A stretch of DNA of 40,186 nt from Campylobacteraceae bacterium (lineage in GTDB: Bacteria > Campylobacterota > Campylobacteria > Campylobacterales > Sulfurospirillaceae), in the NCBI GenBank assembly GCA_027050775.1, contig JALUBH010000005.1:1-40186 (forward strand). Direction: 5' to 3'. Made by a program: the position numbers and the translations under genes. The notes under the pieces were generated by a model that worked only from the letters and a program-made list of their open reading frames with translations, was not told where the DNA came from and did no database searches. The first letter of the stretch is position 1. The number at the start of each line of letters is the position of its first letter. Below, piece by piece: positions 1 through 6,448 of this stretch.

Positions 1-132
1 AGCAAGTGATAGACTCCTTGGAGATTTAATAAAACTTTATTAAAAGTTCTATCATCGATCTAAAAAAAATGTGATCATCTTGCTTATCTCTTTATGTGTA
101 ATTATACAAAATTTATTAGTAGGAGTTAGAAA

Positions 133-243
133 ATGCATATATTAAATTTCGTATCAGATATTGTCAGAGTAGGCGTTCCGGTTACATTATTAGTCGCAAC
201 ATTTGTATTTTATTTAAGATTTACCATTTCGGAGATGTTTTGA
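133..243 (+). CDS. Small single-span membrane protein (36 aa)
   Basis: The ATG at 133 follows a good ribosome site (TAGGAG at 120-125). The 36-residue product is mostly one hydrophobic stretch (residues about 13-30: VGVPVTLLVATFVFYL) with short polar ends, so one transmembrane helix is expected. The stop TGA at 241-243 overlaps the next ATG at 243, which implies translational coupling. It is the first of three overlapping genes for small membrane proteins. Tiny hydrophobic proteins next to transfer genes are often pilin-like or channel subunits, but I see no motif that identifies this one. Confidence 0.6.
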   Translation: MHILNFVSDIVRVGVPVTLLVATFVFYLRFTISEMF

Positions 244-455
244 TGCGATTTATCGCTATCTTTTTGCTTACTCTTTCTTTGCTTTTCGCAAGTCCAAAGA
301 GTAAGCAAACTAATTTACTTACAGTAGCTTTATACCCGATTATGTTTATCGGAGGAGCTGCTACTTTTGTAATAGCCGAGACAGGAAGCACAATCACCCA
401 CCTTGTTAAAAGCATAATTTTACCAACAAAGAAAACGAAAAAATGCAAACATTAG
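243..455 (+). CDS. Small secreted or membrane protein with signal-like N-terminus (70 aa)
   Basis: The start is the ATG at 243, which overlaps the stop of the preceding gene; a TTG codon one position upstream is in frame but has no better ribosome site. Residues 1-17 form a typical signal sequence (MRFIAIFLLTLSLLFAS). A second hydrophobic stretch lies at about residues 27-46 (LTVALYPIMFIGGAATFVI), and the tail is Lys-rich (PTKKTKKCKH). A signal peptide plus one hydrophobic core in about 70 residues resembles VirB2/TrbC-type pilins in architecture only; no sequence signature supports that name. The gene overlaps the next one by 13 bases, so the three genes form one operon. Confidence 0.6.
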   Translation: MRFIAIFLLTLSLLFASPKSKQTNLLTVALYPIMFIGGAATFVIAETGSTITHLVKSIILPTKKTKKCKH

Positions 456-766
456 AAACTATCGCACTTGTATCTGTAATACTTGCTTCATATATTTACA
501 TCGCTAAATCTATAGCAGGTAAATTTTCGCAATCCAAGGGCTTATTATCCACGCTATTTTGGGGATTTGTAACATATGCTACACTCTCTTTTTTGTTTGG
601 AGGATCAAGCAGCAGTAATCAGGGCGGATCAAATTCAAGAGGCGGAGGAGGTAGTTGTCAAGACGATAATGATTATTGCCAAGATTTGCAAGATGATAAC
701 TATGACTACTACGATGATGATATAGACGACTTTGTTTTTGATGATTTTAATGATGATGATAATTAA
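443..766 (+). CDS. Membrane protein with Gly/Ser-rich linker and Asp-rich tail (107 aa)
   Basis: The ATG at 443 lies inside the end of the upstream gene. Residues 1-52 contain two hydrophobic segments (about 5-21 and 34-51). A Gly/Ser-rich stretch (FGGSSSSNQGGSNSRGGGG) follows, and then a highly acidic tail, about residues 71-107, rich in Asp, Asn and Tyr with two Cys. The tail could bind cations or be a flexible extracellular segment. No family is recognised. The acidic low-complexity end is unlike anything else in the window. It is the third gene of a three-gene membrane-protein operon, and no clear terminator follows. Confidence 0.6.
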   Translation: MQTLETIALVSVILASYIYIAKSIAGKFSQSKGLLSTLFWGFVTYATLSFLFGGSSSSNQGGSNSRGGGGSCQDDNDYCQDLQDDNYDYYDDDIDDFVFDDFNDDDN

Positions 767-1093
767 AAAACATAAAATCAATTCCCCACTATAAGCAAAC
801 TCTCTTTTTATCATGTGTAATGCGTTAGTATTACTTATGATATCTTGCACGGAGTACAGTCGCCACATTTTTACTATACCCCTTTTTAATTTGCCTATAA
901 TTTCTTTTAAGATACAATTTGCTTCACAAGATTATATTACTGTTATATAACTGCAAATTGTGAATATAGTTAGAAAGCCTTTTATTAAGGGCTTTAGACG
1001 GGTTTTTATAGTGTCATTATATTTACTATAAAGTGTAAGTTAAGTTACACTATGATAATATTACTCTAGACTTTGTTTTAGAGGTATATCAAT
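767..1093 (+). promoter_or_regulatory. Gene-free leader region upstream of the RepL-like gene
   Basis: No gene is seen in these 327 bases. They contain one copy of the element-wide motif TTGTGAATANAGNTA at 958-972. Directly after it a weak stem-loop can form (AAAGCC at 974-979 with GGCTTT further on), followed by a T-rich stretch. A separate inverted repeat, AGTGTAA at 1032-1038 with TTACACT at 1045-1051, lies just upstream of the gene at 1094. The layout suggests a long regulated leader, as is common for plasmid replication genes, but no promoter is certain. Confidence 0.4.
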
Positions 1094-1516
1094 ATGAGCA
1101 ATCGCAGCGAACTATCCGTCATGAGTAATAAAACAGGAGAATTTGTATATAATCTTGAAATGAAAAAAATAGAGAGATTGTATATGGGACCTAGAAAATA
1201 TTGGAGAACAACCATGATGTATGACGAAGCATTATTACTGGTACCATCACAAACAGGAGTTAAACTTTTATTGCATTTGAAAAATGAGTGCAATACCTCT
1301 GATTATACTATTGTCTTAAAAATCAAAGAACTGGCTAAAACTTTTGAGTGTAACGATAGAGCATTAAGAAATAATCTAAATAAACTACTAGAAAAAAAAT
1401 ATCTCAAAAAAATCACCAATGAATATTATATGATAAATCCTAATATGTTTTGGATCAAGAATATGAGTGATAGAGAATGGCAAGAGTTAAAAATCAAATT
1501 TGAAAATATGGATTAA
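1094..1516 (+). CDS. RepL-like winged-helix replication/regulatory protein (140 aa)
   Basis: The C-terminal half looks like a winged-helix domain: a helix rich in Lys/Glu (KIKELAKTFECNDRALRNNL), a recognition-type helix (NLNKLLEKKYLKKI), then a strand ending in YYMINPNMFWIK. The phrase 'YMINPN' at the end of the wing matches the closing signature of the RepL replication-protein family of small plasmids as I know it. A RepL-type initiator would bind an origin and start replication of the element or its circular form. It ends by overlapping the convergent restriction gene by four bases. A winged-helix transcription regulator is the main alternative. The start ATG at 1094 has GAGG at 1081-1084 upstream; a second ATG eight codons later is possible. 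Confidence 0.55.
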   Translation: MSNRSELSVMSNKTGEFVYNLEMKKIERLYMGPRKYWRTTMMYDEALLLVPSQTGVKLLLHLKNECNTSDYTIVLKIKELAKTFECNDRALRNNLNKLLEKKYLKKITNEYYMINPNMFWIKNMSDREWQELKIKFENMD

Positions 1517-2733
1517 TCTATTTCAAGTGTTCTTTTAAAATATTTTATCCATGATCTGACAGTAGATAATCTCCTATTTATAGTGCTCTCACTAAAAACA
1601 TTATATGTTTGGAAGTATATGTCGCTAATAGGCCTTTTATGTAGCGCAGCATTTAAAATAGGATCTGAAAAAACAATTTTAGCTAAAGCTTCAATTCTTT
1701 GTCGAAAAGATAAATTTATAATATTTTGACCTTTTGATGTTAAAACCAAACATCCATTTTCTTCCGAACAAACCTTTAACCATTTTAAAACATTAAAATA
1801 GTAATCAATTTGTCTATCAACAATGTCAAAACTAGAGCTAAGTTCTTCTTTGCTAAGACATGTACTTCTAGAAATTAAAATTAACATTGTGTTAATTGTT
1901 TCAAATCTATCTGCCTGTGGAAACGGAACAGAAGTATTAATATTATCAGGATTAACTTTTATGGAATATATCGAAAAATTAGTTGTTGGCTCAGCAAACC
2001 TAAAAGCTTTTTCTTCTGAATGTTTAGTGTACCCAATAGCTCCGTCATAATAATATGGGATAAACCTAAATATATCACCATGAAGATAGAATACATAACT
2101 CTTGATAAGTTTTCTTCCTGCTAATTTATGCTCCCAAAATAATTGAGGATATAAAAGTTGTCTAATATTTATATTGTTTGTATATCCTATTTTTGCCTCT
2201 ATTAAGTGAATAGCATGATTAGCTTCATAGCCCCCGTCCACTTCTATTTGTACGCCCTTAACATTATATGATATTTTGCCAATGCAAAAGTCTAAATCAC
2301 CTCTTAATCGACCTCTTATTGTCAACTCACTTTTCTCACCAAATACAATCCTATGCATGCCGGATATAGCCGCTATATCTAAAGCTGCACTTTCTGATTT
2401 TATATTAAATGGATCTATACTTATAATATTTTGTGGTATTTTTAGTTCAATAATTTTTGTATCTATCTCTTCTTGTACATCAATAAAAGGATCATTGGGT
2501 GCAATTCTATATAAGCCATTTTTTATAGCAAGAATTGACAATCCTTCTTCCTTCATAATATTTGGTAATTTTTCTCTAAAATCAATTTTTGTTAAATTTC
2601 TCGGTTCTTTGCCCTCAACAGCTTTAAGATCTTCAGCTGTAATATCTACAAATCCATTTTTTCTTATATCACTAAGTAAGTTATATTTATCAAAAATATT
2701 TTTCCATGATTTGTGAAAATTTAATTTAGCCAA
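1513..2733 (-). CDS. Probable type II restriction endonuclease (406 aa)
   Basis: This gene starts 14 bases after the stop of a Dam-class methylase on the same strand, the usual order in a type II restriction-modification pair. I place the start at a TTG codon (2731-2733) because AGGAG lies 7 bases upstream; a longer frame running back into the methylase has no ribosome site. Around residues 160-182 the sequence reads VQIEVDGGYE...HLIEAKIG, which fits a PD-(D/E)XK nuclease core (Asp166, Glu179, Lys181). The C-terminal 130 residues look helical and may be a DNA-binding domain. If the methylase modifies GATC, this enzyme should cut that site; this is inferred from context, because I do not recognise the subfamily. 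Confidence 0.75.
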   Translation of the reverse strand: MAKLNFHKSWKNIFDKYNLLSDIRKNGFVDITAEDLKAVEGKEPRNLTKIDFREKLPNIMKEEGLSILAIKNGLYRIAPNDPFIDVQEEIDTKIIELKIPQNIISIDPFNIKSESAALDIAAISGMHRIVFGEKSELTIRGRLRGDLDFCIGKISYNVKGVQIEVDGGYEANHAIHLIEAKIGYTNNINIRQLLYPQLFWEHKLAGRKLIKSYVFYLHGDIFRFIPYYYDGAIGYTKHSEEKAFRFAEPTTNFSIYSIKVNPDNINTSVPFPQADRFETINTMLILISRSTCLSKEELSSSFDIVDRQIDYYFNVLKWLKVCSEENGCLVLTSKGQNIINLSFRQRIEALAKIVFSDPILNAALHKRPISDIYFQTYNVFSESTINRRLSTVRSWIKYFKRTLEID

Positions 2734-2747
2734 TATTATTCTCCTAG

Positions 2748-3560
2748 CTAATAATTTTTTACTAAAACTTCTTTTATTTTTCCTCTGCCAGTTGATTTGC
2801 AATTTAAAGCTCTATTTGCTTCAACGATTACTATTCCATAATCTTTATATAAATCCAATATAAAATCCGTATAAGAATTTGATAATAAAAAATATGCTCC
2901 TATACTATCAATATAATCACATAATTCTTTTAGTCTAAATTGCATATCATCATCAAAGCCTTTATCTGTATATGCCGTAAAGTTTGAAGTTGCGTTCAAT
3001 GGAACATAAGGAGGATCAAAGTAAATAAAATCACCTTCTTTAATATATTCTCTGATTTGTTCAAAATCTCCAGTAGTAATGGTTGTTGATTGTAATAATT
3101 TACTACATTTTAAGATATTCTCTTCCTCAAAAATTGTAGGATTTATGTATCTTCCGTAAGGAACATTGTTTTGTCCTTTTCTGTTTACTCTATAAAGCCC
3201 ATTGTAGCCAGTCTTATTTAGGAATATAAATCTACTTGCTTTTTTAACCTTTGATTTTCTCTTATATTTTGTAGGTTCTCTATCTAATGCTCTTAATTTA
3301 TAATAATATTCTTCATTATTTATATGTTTTTTTAAATCTCTAATTAATTCTTTAGGCCTTGTTTTTATAATTTCATATAAATTTGTCAACTCCGGATTAT
3401 AATCATTAATAAAACTATTTTCTTGTTTTAGTTCAAAAAATACAGCACCACCACCAATAAAAGGCTCAAAATACCTATTGAATTTTTTTGGCATATTATT
3501 TTTTATATCATTTATCAGTTGTCTTTTGCCACCAACCCACTTTACAACTGGTTTACACAT
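2748..3560 (-). CDS. Dam/DpnII-class adenine-N6 DNA methyltransferase (270 aa)
   Basis: It transfers a methyl group from S-adenosylmethionine to adenine in DNA. Class signatures are clear: KWVGGK at residues 7-12, the SAM-binding PFIGGGA at 33-39, the conserved NKTGYNGLYRVNRKG block around 115-129 and the catalytic DPPY at 182-185. Length and order match the alpha class (Dam, M.DpnII), whose usual target is GATC. A ribosome site (AAAGGAGAT) precedes the ATG. With the gene at 1513-2733 it forms a restriction-modification module, transcribed leftwards from the region containing the repeat at 3575-3619. Such modules stabilise mobile elements and exclude foreign DNA. The GATC specificity is inferred from the family. 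Confidence 0.9.
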   Translation of the reverse strand: MCKPVVKWVGGKRQLINDIKNNMPKKFNRYFEPFIGGGAVFFELKQENSFINDYNPELTNLYEIIKTRPKELIRDLKKHINNEEYYYKLRALDREPTKYKRKSKVKKASRFIFLNKTGYNGLYRVNRKGQNNVPYGRYINPTIFEEENILKCSKLLQSTTITTGDFEQIREYIKEGDFIYFDPPYVPLNATSNFTAYTDKGFDDDMQFRLKELCDYIDSIGAYFLLSNSYTDFILDLYKDYGIVIVEANRALNCKSTGRGKIKEVLVKNY

Positions 3561-3574
3561 GGATCTTTATCTCC

Positions 3575-3619
3575 TTTAACAGCAAAATCTCTTTTTGAAG
3601 ATTTTGAAACACTTTTTTT
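3575..3619. repeat. 45-bp direct repeat, copy A
   Basis: This sequence recurs at 4332-4376 with one mismatch (TTTTGAAAC here, TTTTAAAAC there). It sits just upstream of the methylase start and includes the front of its ribosome site region. The two copies bracket the toxin-antitoxin genes. Confidence 0.85.
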
Positions 3620-3720
3620 AAGAGACAACTTAGTATGACTTTTTGTATTTTTCTAACTACCATTATTAATTCCTGATCTTATTGCGTGTAAGTATTATAC
3701 AATAAATTTAATTTACTATC

Positions 3721-4005
3721 CTAAGCCGATATCTGTAATTTTATCCCAAGAGAATTTATAACTTTTACAATAGTATCAAATTTAGGTTTTGTGCCTTTAC
3801 GAAAAGTCTTATATAGGCTCTCTCTTCCAAGACCCGTATCTTTTGCAATTTGGCTCATGCCTTTTGCTTTTGCTATATGTCCAAGTGCCTCAAGTAGTTC
3901 ATCTGTATCTCCATCGGCTAAAACTTGAGAAAGATACTCAACCATTATCTCTTTATTATCAAGATATTCAGCTATATCAAAATTACTTAATTCTACTTTA
4001 CTCAT
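3721..4005 (-). CDS. HigA-like antitoxin with HTH domain (94 aa)
   Basis: The protein matches the addiction-module antidote family (small HTH antitoxins paired with RelE/HigB toxins). The N-terminus reads FDIAEYLDNKEIMVEYLSQVLADGD, and an HTH follows at about residues 48-80 (KGMSQIAKDTGLGRESLYKTF). It should bind and neutralise the toxin encoded upstream and repress their shared promoter. The gene overlaps the toxin stop by eight bases, so the order is toxin then antitoxin, as usual for HigBA. The likely operator is the inverted repeat at 4303-4324. Confidence 0.85.
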   Translation of the reverse strand: MSKVELSNFDIAEYLDNKEIMVEYLSQVLADGDTDELLEALGHIAKAKGMSQIAKDTGLGRESLYKTFRKGTKPKFDTIVKVINSLGIKLQISA

Positions 4006-4297
4006 TTTCTAACTCCTCTAGTATCTTTTTGGCTTTTCTAATATCACTATTTTGTGAGGACTTATCACCACCTACCAACAATATAATAACTTGACTCTCC
4101 TGTTTGGTGTAATATATCCTGTATCCAGGACCAAAGGCAATTCTTAATTCACTTACACCATCACCAACATATTTATAGTCTCCAAAATTACCATATTTCA
4201 TTCTATCAACTCTTCTCAATATGGAAACTTTACCCTTTATATCTTTTAGCTTATTTAACCATTGCGAAAAGATATTTGTTTGCTTTATAAAGTACAT
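3998..4297 (-). CDS. HigB/RelE-like toxin of a toxin-antitoxin pair (99 aa)
   Basis: The sequence follows the putative addiction-module killer family: FSQWLNKLKDIKGKVSILRR, then GNFGDYKYVGDGVSELRI, FGPGYRIYY, and ILLVGGDKSSQNSDIRKAK at the end. These proteins share the RelE/ParE fold; RelE- and HigB-type members cleave ribosome-bound mRNA. I see no reason to doubt activity: length and all family blocks are intact. The ATG at 4295-4297 lies only six bases after the -10 box, so the mRNA is probably leaderless. The pair is flanked by 45-bp repeats, which suggests it moved in as a cassette. Confidence 0.85.
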   Translation of the reverse strand: MYFIKQTNIFSQWLNKLKDIKGKVSILRRVDRMKYGNFGDYKYVGDGVSELRIAFGPGYRIYYTKQESQVIILLVGGDKSSQNSDIRKAKKILEELENE

Positions 4298-4302
4298 ATA
4301 GT

Positions 4303-4331
4303 ATTGTATCCTAAAAGATACAATATGTCAA
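4303..4331 (-). promoter_or_regulatory. Consensus promoter with embedded operator for the toxin-antitoxin operon
   Basis: Read on the minus strand, TTGACA (4331-4326) and TACAAT (4308-4303) are separated by exactly 17 bases. An inverted repeat ATTGTATC / GATACAAT (arms 4303-4310 and 4317-4324, six-base spacer) overlaps the -10 box and fills the spacer. A dimeric HTH antitoxin bound here would block RNA polymerase. Confidence 0.8.
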
Positions 4332-4376
4332 TTTAACAGCAAAATCTCTTTTTGAAGATTTTAAAACACTTTTTTT
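4332..4376. repeat. 45-bp direct repeat, copy B
   Basis: This is the second copy of the repeat at 3575-3619. It lies directly upstream of the -35 box of the toxin-antitoxin promoter. Together the copies enclose 712 bases containing only that module. Confidence 0.85.
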
Positions 4377-4419
4377 CAAAAAAGATTATAATACAAATAT
4401 ATTTACAAAAAAGCACTTT

Positions 4420-4460
4420 TTGTGAATAAAGATATAAGGAGTTAAAACTTCTAAAAAACA
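4420..4460 (+). repeat. 41-bp leader repeat (copy 1) with TTGTGAATANAGNTA motif
   Basis: The 41 bases are identical to 5939-5979. They begin with the element motif TTGTGAATANAGNTA (4420-4434), followed by an AAGGAG-like stretch and AACTTCTAAAAAAC. The GTG in the motif is 54 bases before the next start codon; in copy 2 it is 55 bases. A short GTG reading frame of seven codons is present in both copies, but no evidence shows it is translated. Confidence 0.8.
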
Positions 4461-4475
4461 AAAAAGGAGTCAGAA

Positions 4476-4844
4476 ATGACAAAAGAACAAAAAATAGAAA
4501 AATGGGTGCAAAACAGCAGATTTGTCAACAAAAGATGGGCTGCTGTTGCAGATAGAGTAAAAGATTCAATCGAGTTTTTGGAAAAAAATAGCAATTTAAG
4601 TTTAAAAAATTTACTTGAGAGAATTCAAGTAGAAGAGTATCCCCGGGGCAAAGAAAAAGAAGAAAATACACACAATACTCTCTATATTTTTGTAAAGACG
4701 GATGATATAGGCAGTAGTAGATTTCCAAAACTTGTAGATGTCTATCTGACCCTTAAAAAAGATTTTTTGAAAGCTAGAAAACAAAAAGAGTTGTTTCCAC
4801 ATTATCTAGTTAGCTTAGATTCAAGAGATATGGATAGCTACTAG
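4476..4844 (+). CDS. Hypothetical protein (122 aa)
   Basis: The ATG at 4476 has a strong ribosome site (AAAAAAGGAG). The protein is charged and mostly helical in the first half (EQKIEKWVQNSRFVNKRWAA..., SIEFLEKNSNLSLKNLLERI), with a strand-like segment in the middle (LYIFVKTDDIG) and no membrane segment or signal peptide. I recognise no family. It lies alone between the TA module and a convergent membrane-protein gene, downstream of a copy of the repeated 41-bp leader. That places it under the same control as the gene cluster starting at 5996. A leading-region or regulatory role is possible but unproven. Confidence 0.55.
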   Translation: MTKEQKIEKWVQNSRFVNKRWAAVADRVKDSIEFLEKNSNLSLKNLLERIQVEEYPRGKEKEENTHNTLYIFVKTDDIGSSRFPKLVDVYLTLKKDFLKARKQKELFPHYLVSLDSRDMDSY

Positions 4845-4956
4845 CCAAGATATAACAAGGAGAAAGTTTTTGCTCTATCCTTGTTGTATTTTTCTTTTAA
4901 TTTTTTTATCTGAACCTCAGAGTAATAATAGTTATCTTCTGCAATTAAATAAAGCA

Positions 4957-5733
4957 TTATCGTTTTTGCTTTGGCTTAGTTGGTTTCAGGAGATAAGCGA
5001 GAAATAAAACATTGAGAATAATATAAACAAATATTCCTATGGGTTGTGCAAAATCAAGAACCACCGTAAGAAGCAAGAAATCTATAAACCAAACAATAGT
5101 TGCTCCAGCAAAAATAGCAGCCTTAACTTTTTTATCAATATCTTTCTTGCCCCATTTATCCATATATCGAAGATAGATAAACATTGCAGGGGCAATAATT
5201 GGTAATTCTACCATTAAGACAGGAGAAAAGAACACCATGGCAATCATAACAGATATTCCACTTACCGCTGCAACACTAGCAAAATTAGGTTGCATTGTAA
5301 GATCAACTTGATTGTTTTCCTTTTCTCTATTCTTTTTTTTCTCTTCCCAGCTAGGATTATATTTTAGAAAAAAGTGTGTTTCGACAAACAAATCGAGCAA
5401 AAATGTTGAAATTGGGAAATAATAATTTAGCTTAGTATTTTGCTGCCATATATAATCTGTTATTGCCTCAATTTTTTCCAACTCTTCCTCTGAATAGTTT
5501 TCAGGGTGCAGAGCAATGTCCTTAAGCTTTTCATCTGTTATTGAGGCTACCTCTGCCTCCCAAGCATCTTTCTTTTTTTGAAATATTTTATTCTTTTTTG
5601 CCTCTCTTGCCGCATAGATAGCATCATTGGCACTTAATTTTTTCTCTTTCACTTTCTCCTCTTTTTTAAGAGGAGACTCTTCATCATATAACTCTTTTCT
5701 GAACTTCTGCATTCTTAAAAATTGATCTTTCAC
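4957..5733 (-). CDS. Membrane protein with charged N-terminus and YFPIS motif (258 aa)
   Basis: Residues 1-95 are highly charged, with Lys/Glu-rich helices that could form a coiled coil. From about residue 104 the sequence reads YYFPISTFLLDLFVE, followed by three or four hydrophobic segments in the second half (about 150-175, 177-190, 207-228 and 231-250). The C-terminus is basic (KPTKPKQKR). The YFPIS.xxLxD stretch recurs in the membrane protein at 19424-19861, which also belongs to the element, so the two probably share a domain or partner. No known family is recognised. It is read divergently from the transfer cluster, with the candidate oriT between them. Confidence 0.65.
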   Translation of the reverse strand: MKDQFLRMQKFRKELYDEESPLKKEEKVKEKKLSANDAIYAAREAKKNKIFQKKKDAWEAEVASITDEKLKDIALHPENYSEEELEKIEAITDYIWQQNTKLNYYFPISTFLLDLFVETHFFLKYNPSWEEKKKNREKENNQVDLTMQPNFASVAAVSGISVMIAMVFFSPVLMVELPIIAPAMFIYLRYMDKWGKKDIDKKVKAAIFAGATIVWFIDFLLLTVVLDFAQPIGIFVYIILNVLFLAYLLKPTKPKQKR

Positions 5734-5877
5734 CTCTTGTCTCCTTTTAATTTTTTAAAATATTATACCAAAAACCAATTTTTAAAACACTTTTAAAAAA
5801 AAATATTAAAACATAAATTGTGAATACTCATAAATAAATACAATAAAAAAATCTATTCCTCGCCTTAGCAGTTTGGC

Positions 5878-5930
5878 TGACAACTATGGTGATAACCATA
5901 GTTGTCACAGGAGTATTTATTGTCTAAAAA
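5878..5930 (+). other. Candidate origin of transfer: 13-bp hairpin plus nic-like sequence
   Basis: A perfect inverted repeat with 13-bp arms (5878-5890 and 5895-5907) and a four-base loop (GATA) lies between divergent genes. No T-run follows, so it does not look like a terminator. Eighteen bases further on is TATTGTCT|A (5918-5926). From memory, the nic site of plasmid R388, cut by the MobF relaxase TrwC, reads TATTGTCT/ATAG and also lies just 3' of a hairpin. The relaxase gene at 8591 is TrwC-like. Two points against: the spacing is longer than in R388, and the strand polarity would send the transfer genes first. Confidence 0.4.
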
Positions 5931-5938
5931 AGAGGAAA

Positions 5939-5979
5939 TTGTGAATAAAGATATAAGGAGTTAAAACTTCTAAAAAACA
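5939..5979 (+). repeat. 41-bp leader repeat (copy 2) with TTGTGAATANAGNTA motif
   Basis: This is identical to 4420-4460. It precedes the short leader frame at 5996 and the gene at 6031. A further partial match, TTGTGAATA, lies at 5818-5826 without the downstream AG-N-TA. Confidence 0.8.
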
Positions 5980-5995
5980 GGAAAGGAGACAAGAG

Positions 5996-6034
5996 ATGAA
6001 AGATAAAAATACAAAAGGAGGTGAAGATAAATGA
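5996..6034 (+). CDS. Possible 12-aa leader peptide coupled to the next gene
   Basis: A good ribosome site (AAAGGAG) precedes an ATG at 5996 that opens a 12-codon frame (MKDKNTKGGEDK). Its stop overlaps the ATG of the next gene at 6031 (ATGA overlap), and the peptide's own codons contain that gene's ribosome site (AAAGGAGG). This resembles translational coupling. Whether the peptide is made is unknown. Confidence 0.4.
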   Translation: MKDKNTKGGEDK

Positions 6035-6426
6035 GTGATATAGAGAAAATGAAGGAGATCATTACGGACTTGCAATTTAGCGTTGAAAAGCTTGCGCATG
6101 AAAATGAAAACTTAAAAAATGTAGTGGGACCTTTGATTGAACCTCTTGGAAAAATTTATGATGTTGAAAAAACTATTCAGCACATAAGTAAAGAATTCTA
6201 TAAAAGCTTAAAGAATAATTTGAATTATATGAAAGATGAATATGATGAAGTCAGGGAAAGTATAGAAAATCTAAAAAAAGCTGAGAAGAAAAAGATTCCA
6301 TTTTTTGCAACTTTATTGGTAGTTGCTACTACATCCGCAGTGATAACTACCACATTTTTTCTAGCACTTGATTGGGCAGGCGTTGACTGTGTAAATTTTT
6401 TTATAAATTTATACCATCATTTTTAA
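6031..6426 (+). CDS. Coiled-coil protein with C-terminal membrane anchor (131 aa)
   Basis: Residues 1-90 are strongly helical with heptad-like spacing (IEKMKEIITDLQFSVEKL, YMKDEYDEVRESIENLKKA). A basic patch (KKAEKKKIP) follows, and then one hydrophobic segment at about 94-116 (FFATLLVVATTSAVITTTFFLAL). A cytosolic coiled coil held to the inner membrane is expected. Such proteins accompany mobilization genes on several plasmids and may help dock the relaxosome at the membrane. That role is inferred from position, next to the candidate oriT and upstream of the ParA-like gene. No family name can be given. Confidence 0.65.
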   Translation: MSDIEKMKEIITDLQFSVEKLAHENENLKNVVGPLIEPLGKIYDVEKTIQHISKEFYKSLKNNLNYMKDEYDEVRESIENLKKAEKKKIPFFATLLVVATTSAVITTTFFLALDWAGVDCVNFFINLYHHF

Positions 6427-6448
6427 AAATAAAAATAGGAGTATAGAC

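Noticed and set aside
2-43. Frame ending LLGDLIKLY at the left edge, possible tail of a gene
   Set aside because: Only 13 codons are visible and nothing supports coding.
635-868. Reverse-strand frame of Ile/Val-rich protein opposite the Asp-rich tail
   Set aside because: It is the mirror of a low-complexity Asp codon run, with no ribosome site.
2734-2802. Longer restriction enzyme starting inside the methylase gene
   Set aside because: No ribosome site there; TTG 2733 has AGGAG at correct distance.
5878-5907. Hairpin as intrinsic terminator
   Set aside because: No T-run follows on either strand and it lies between divergent genes.
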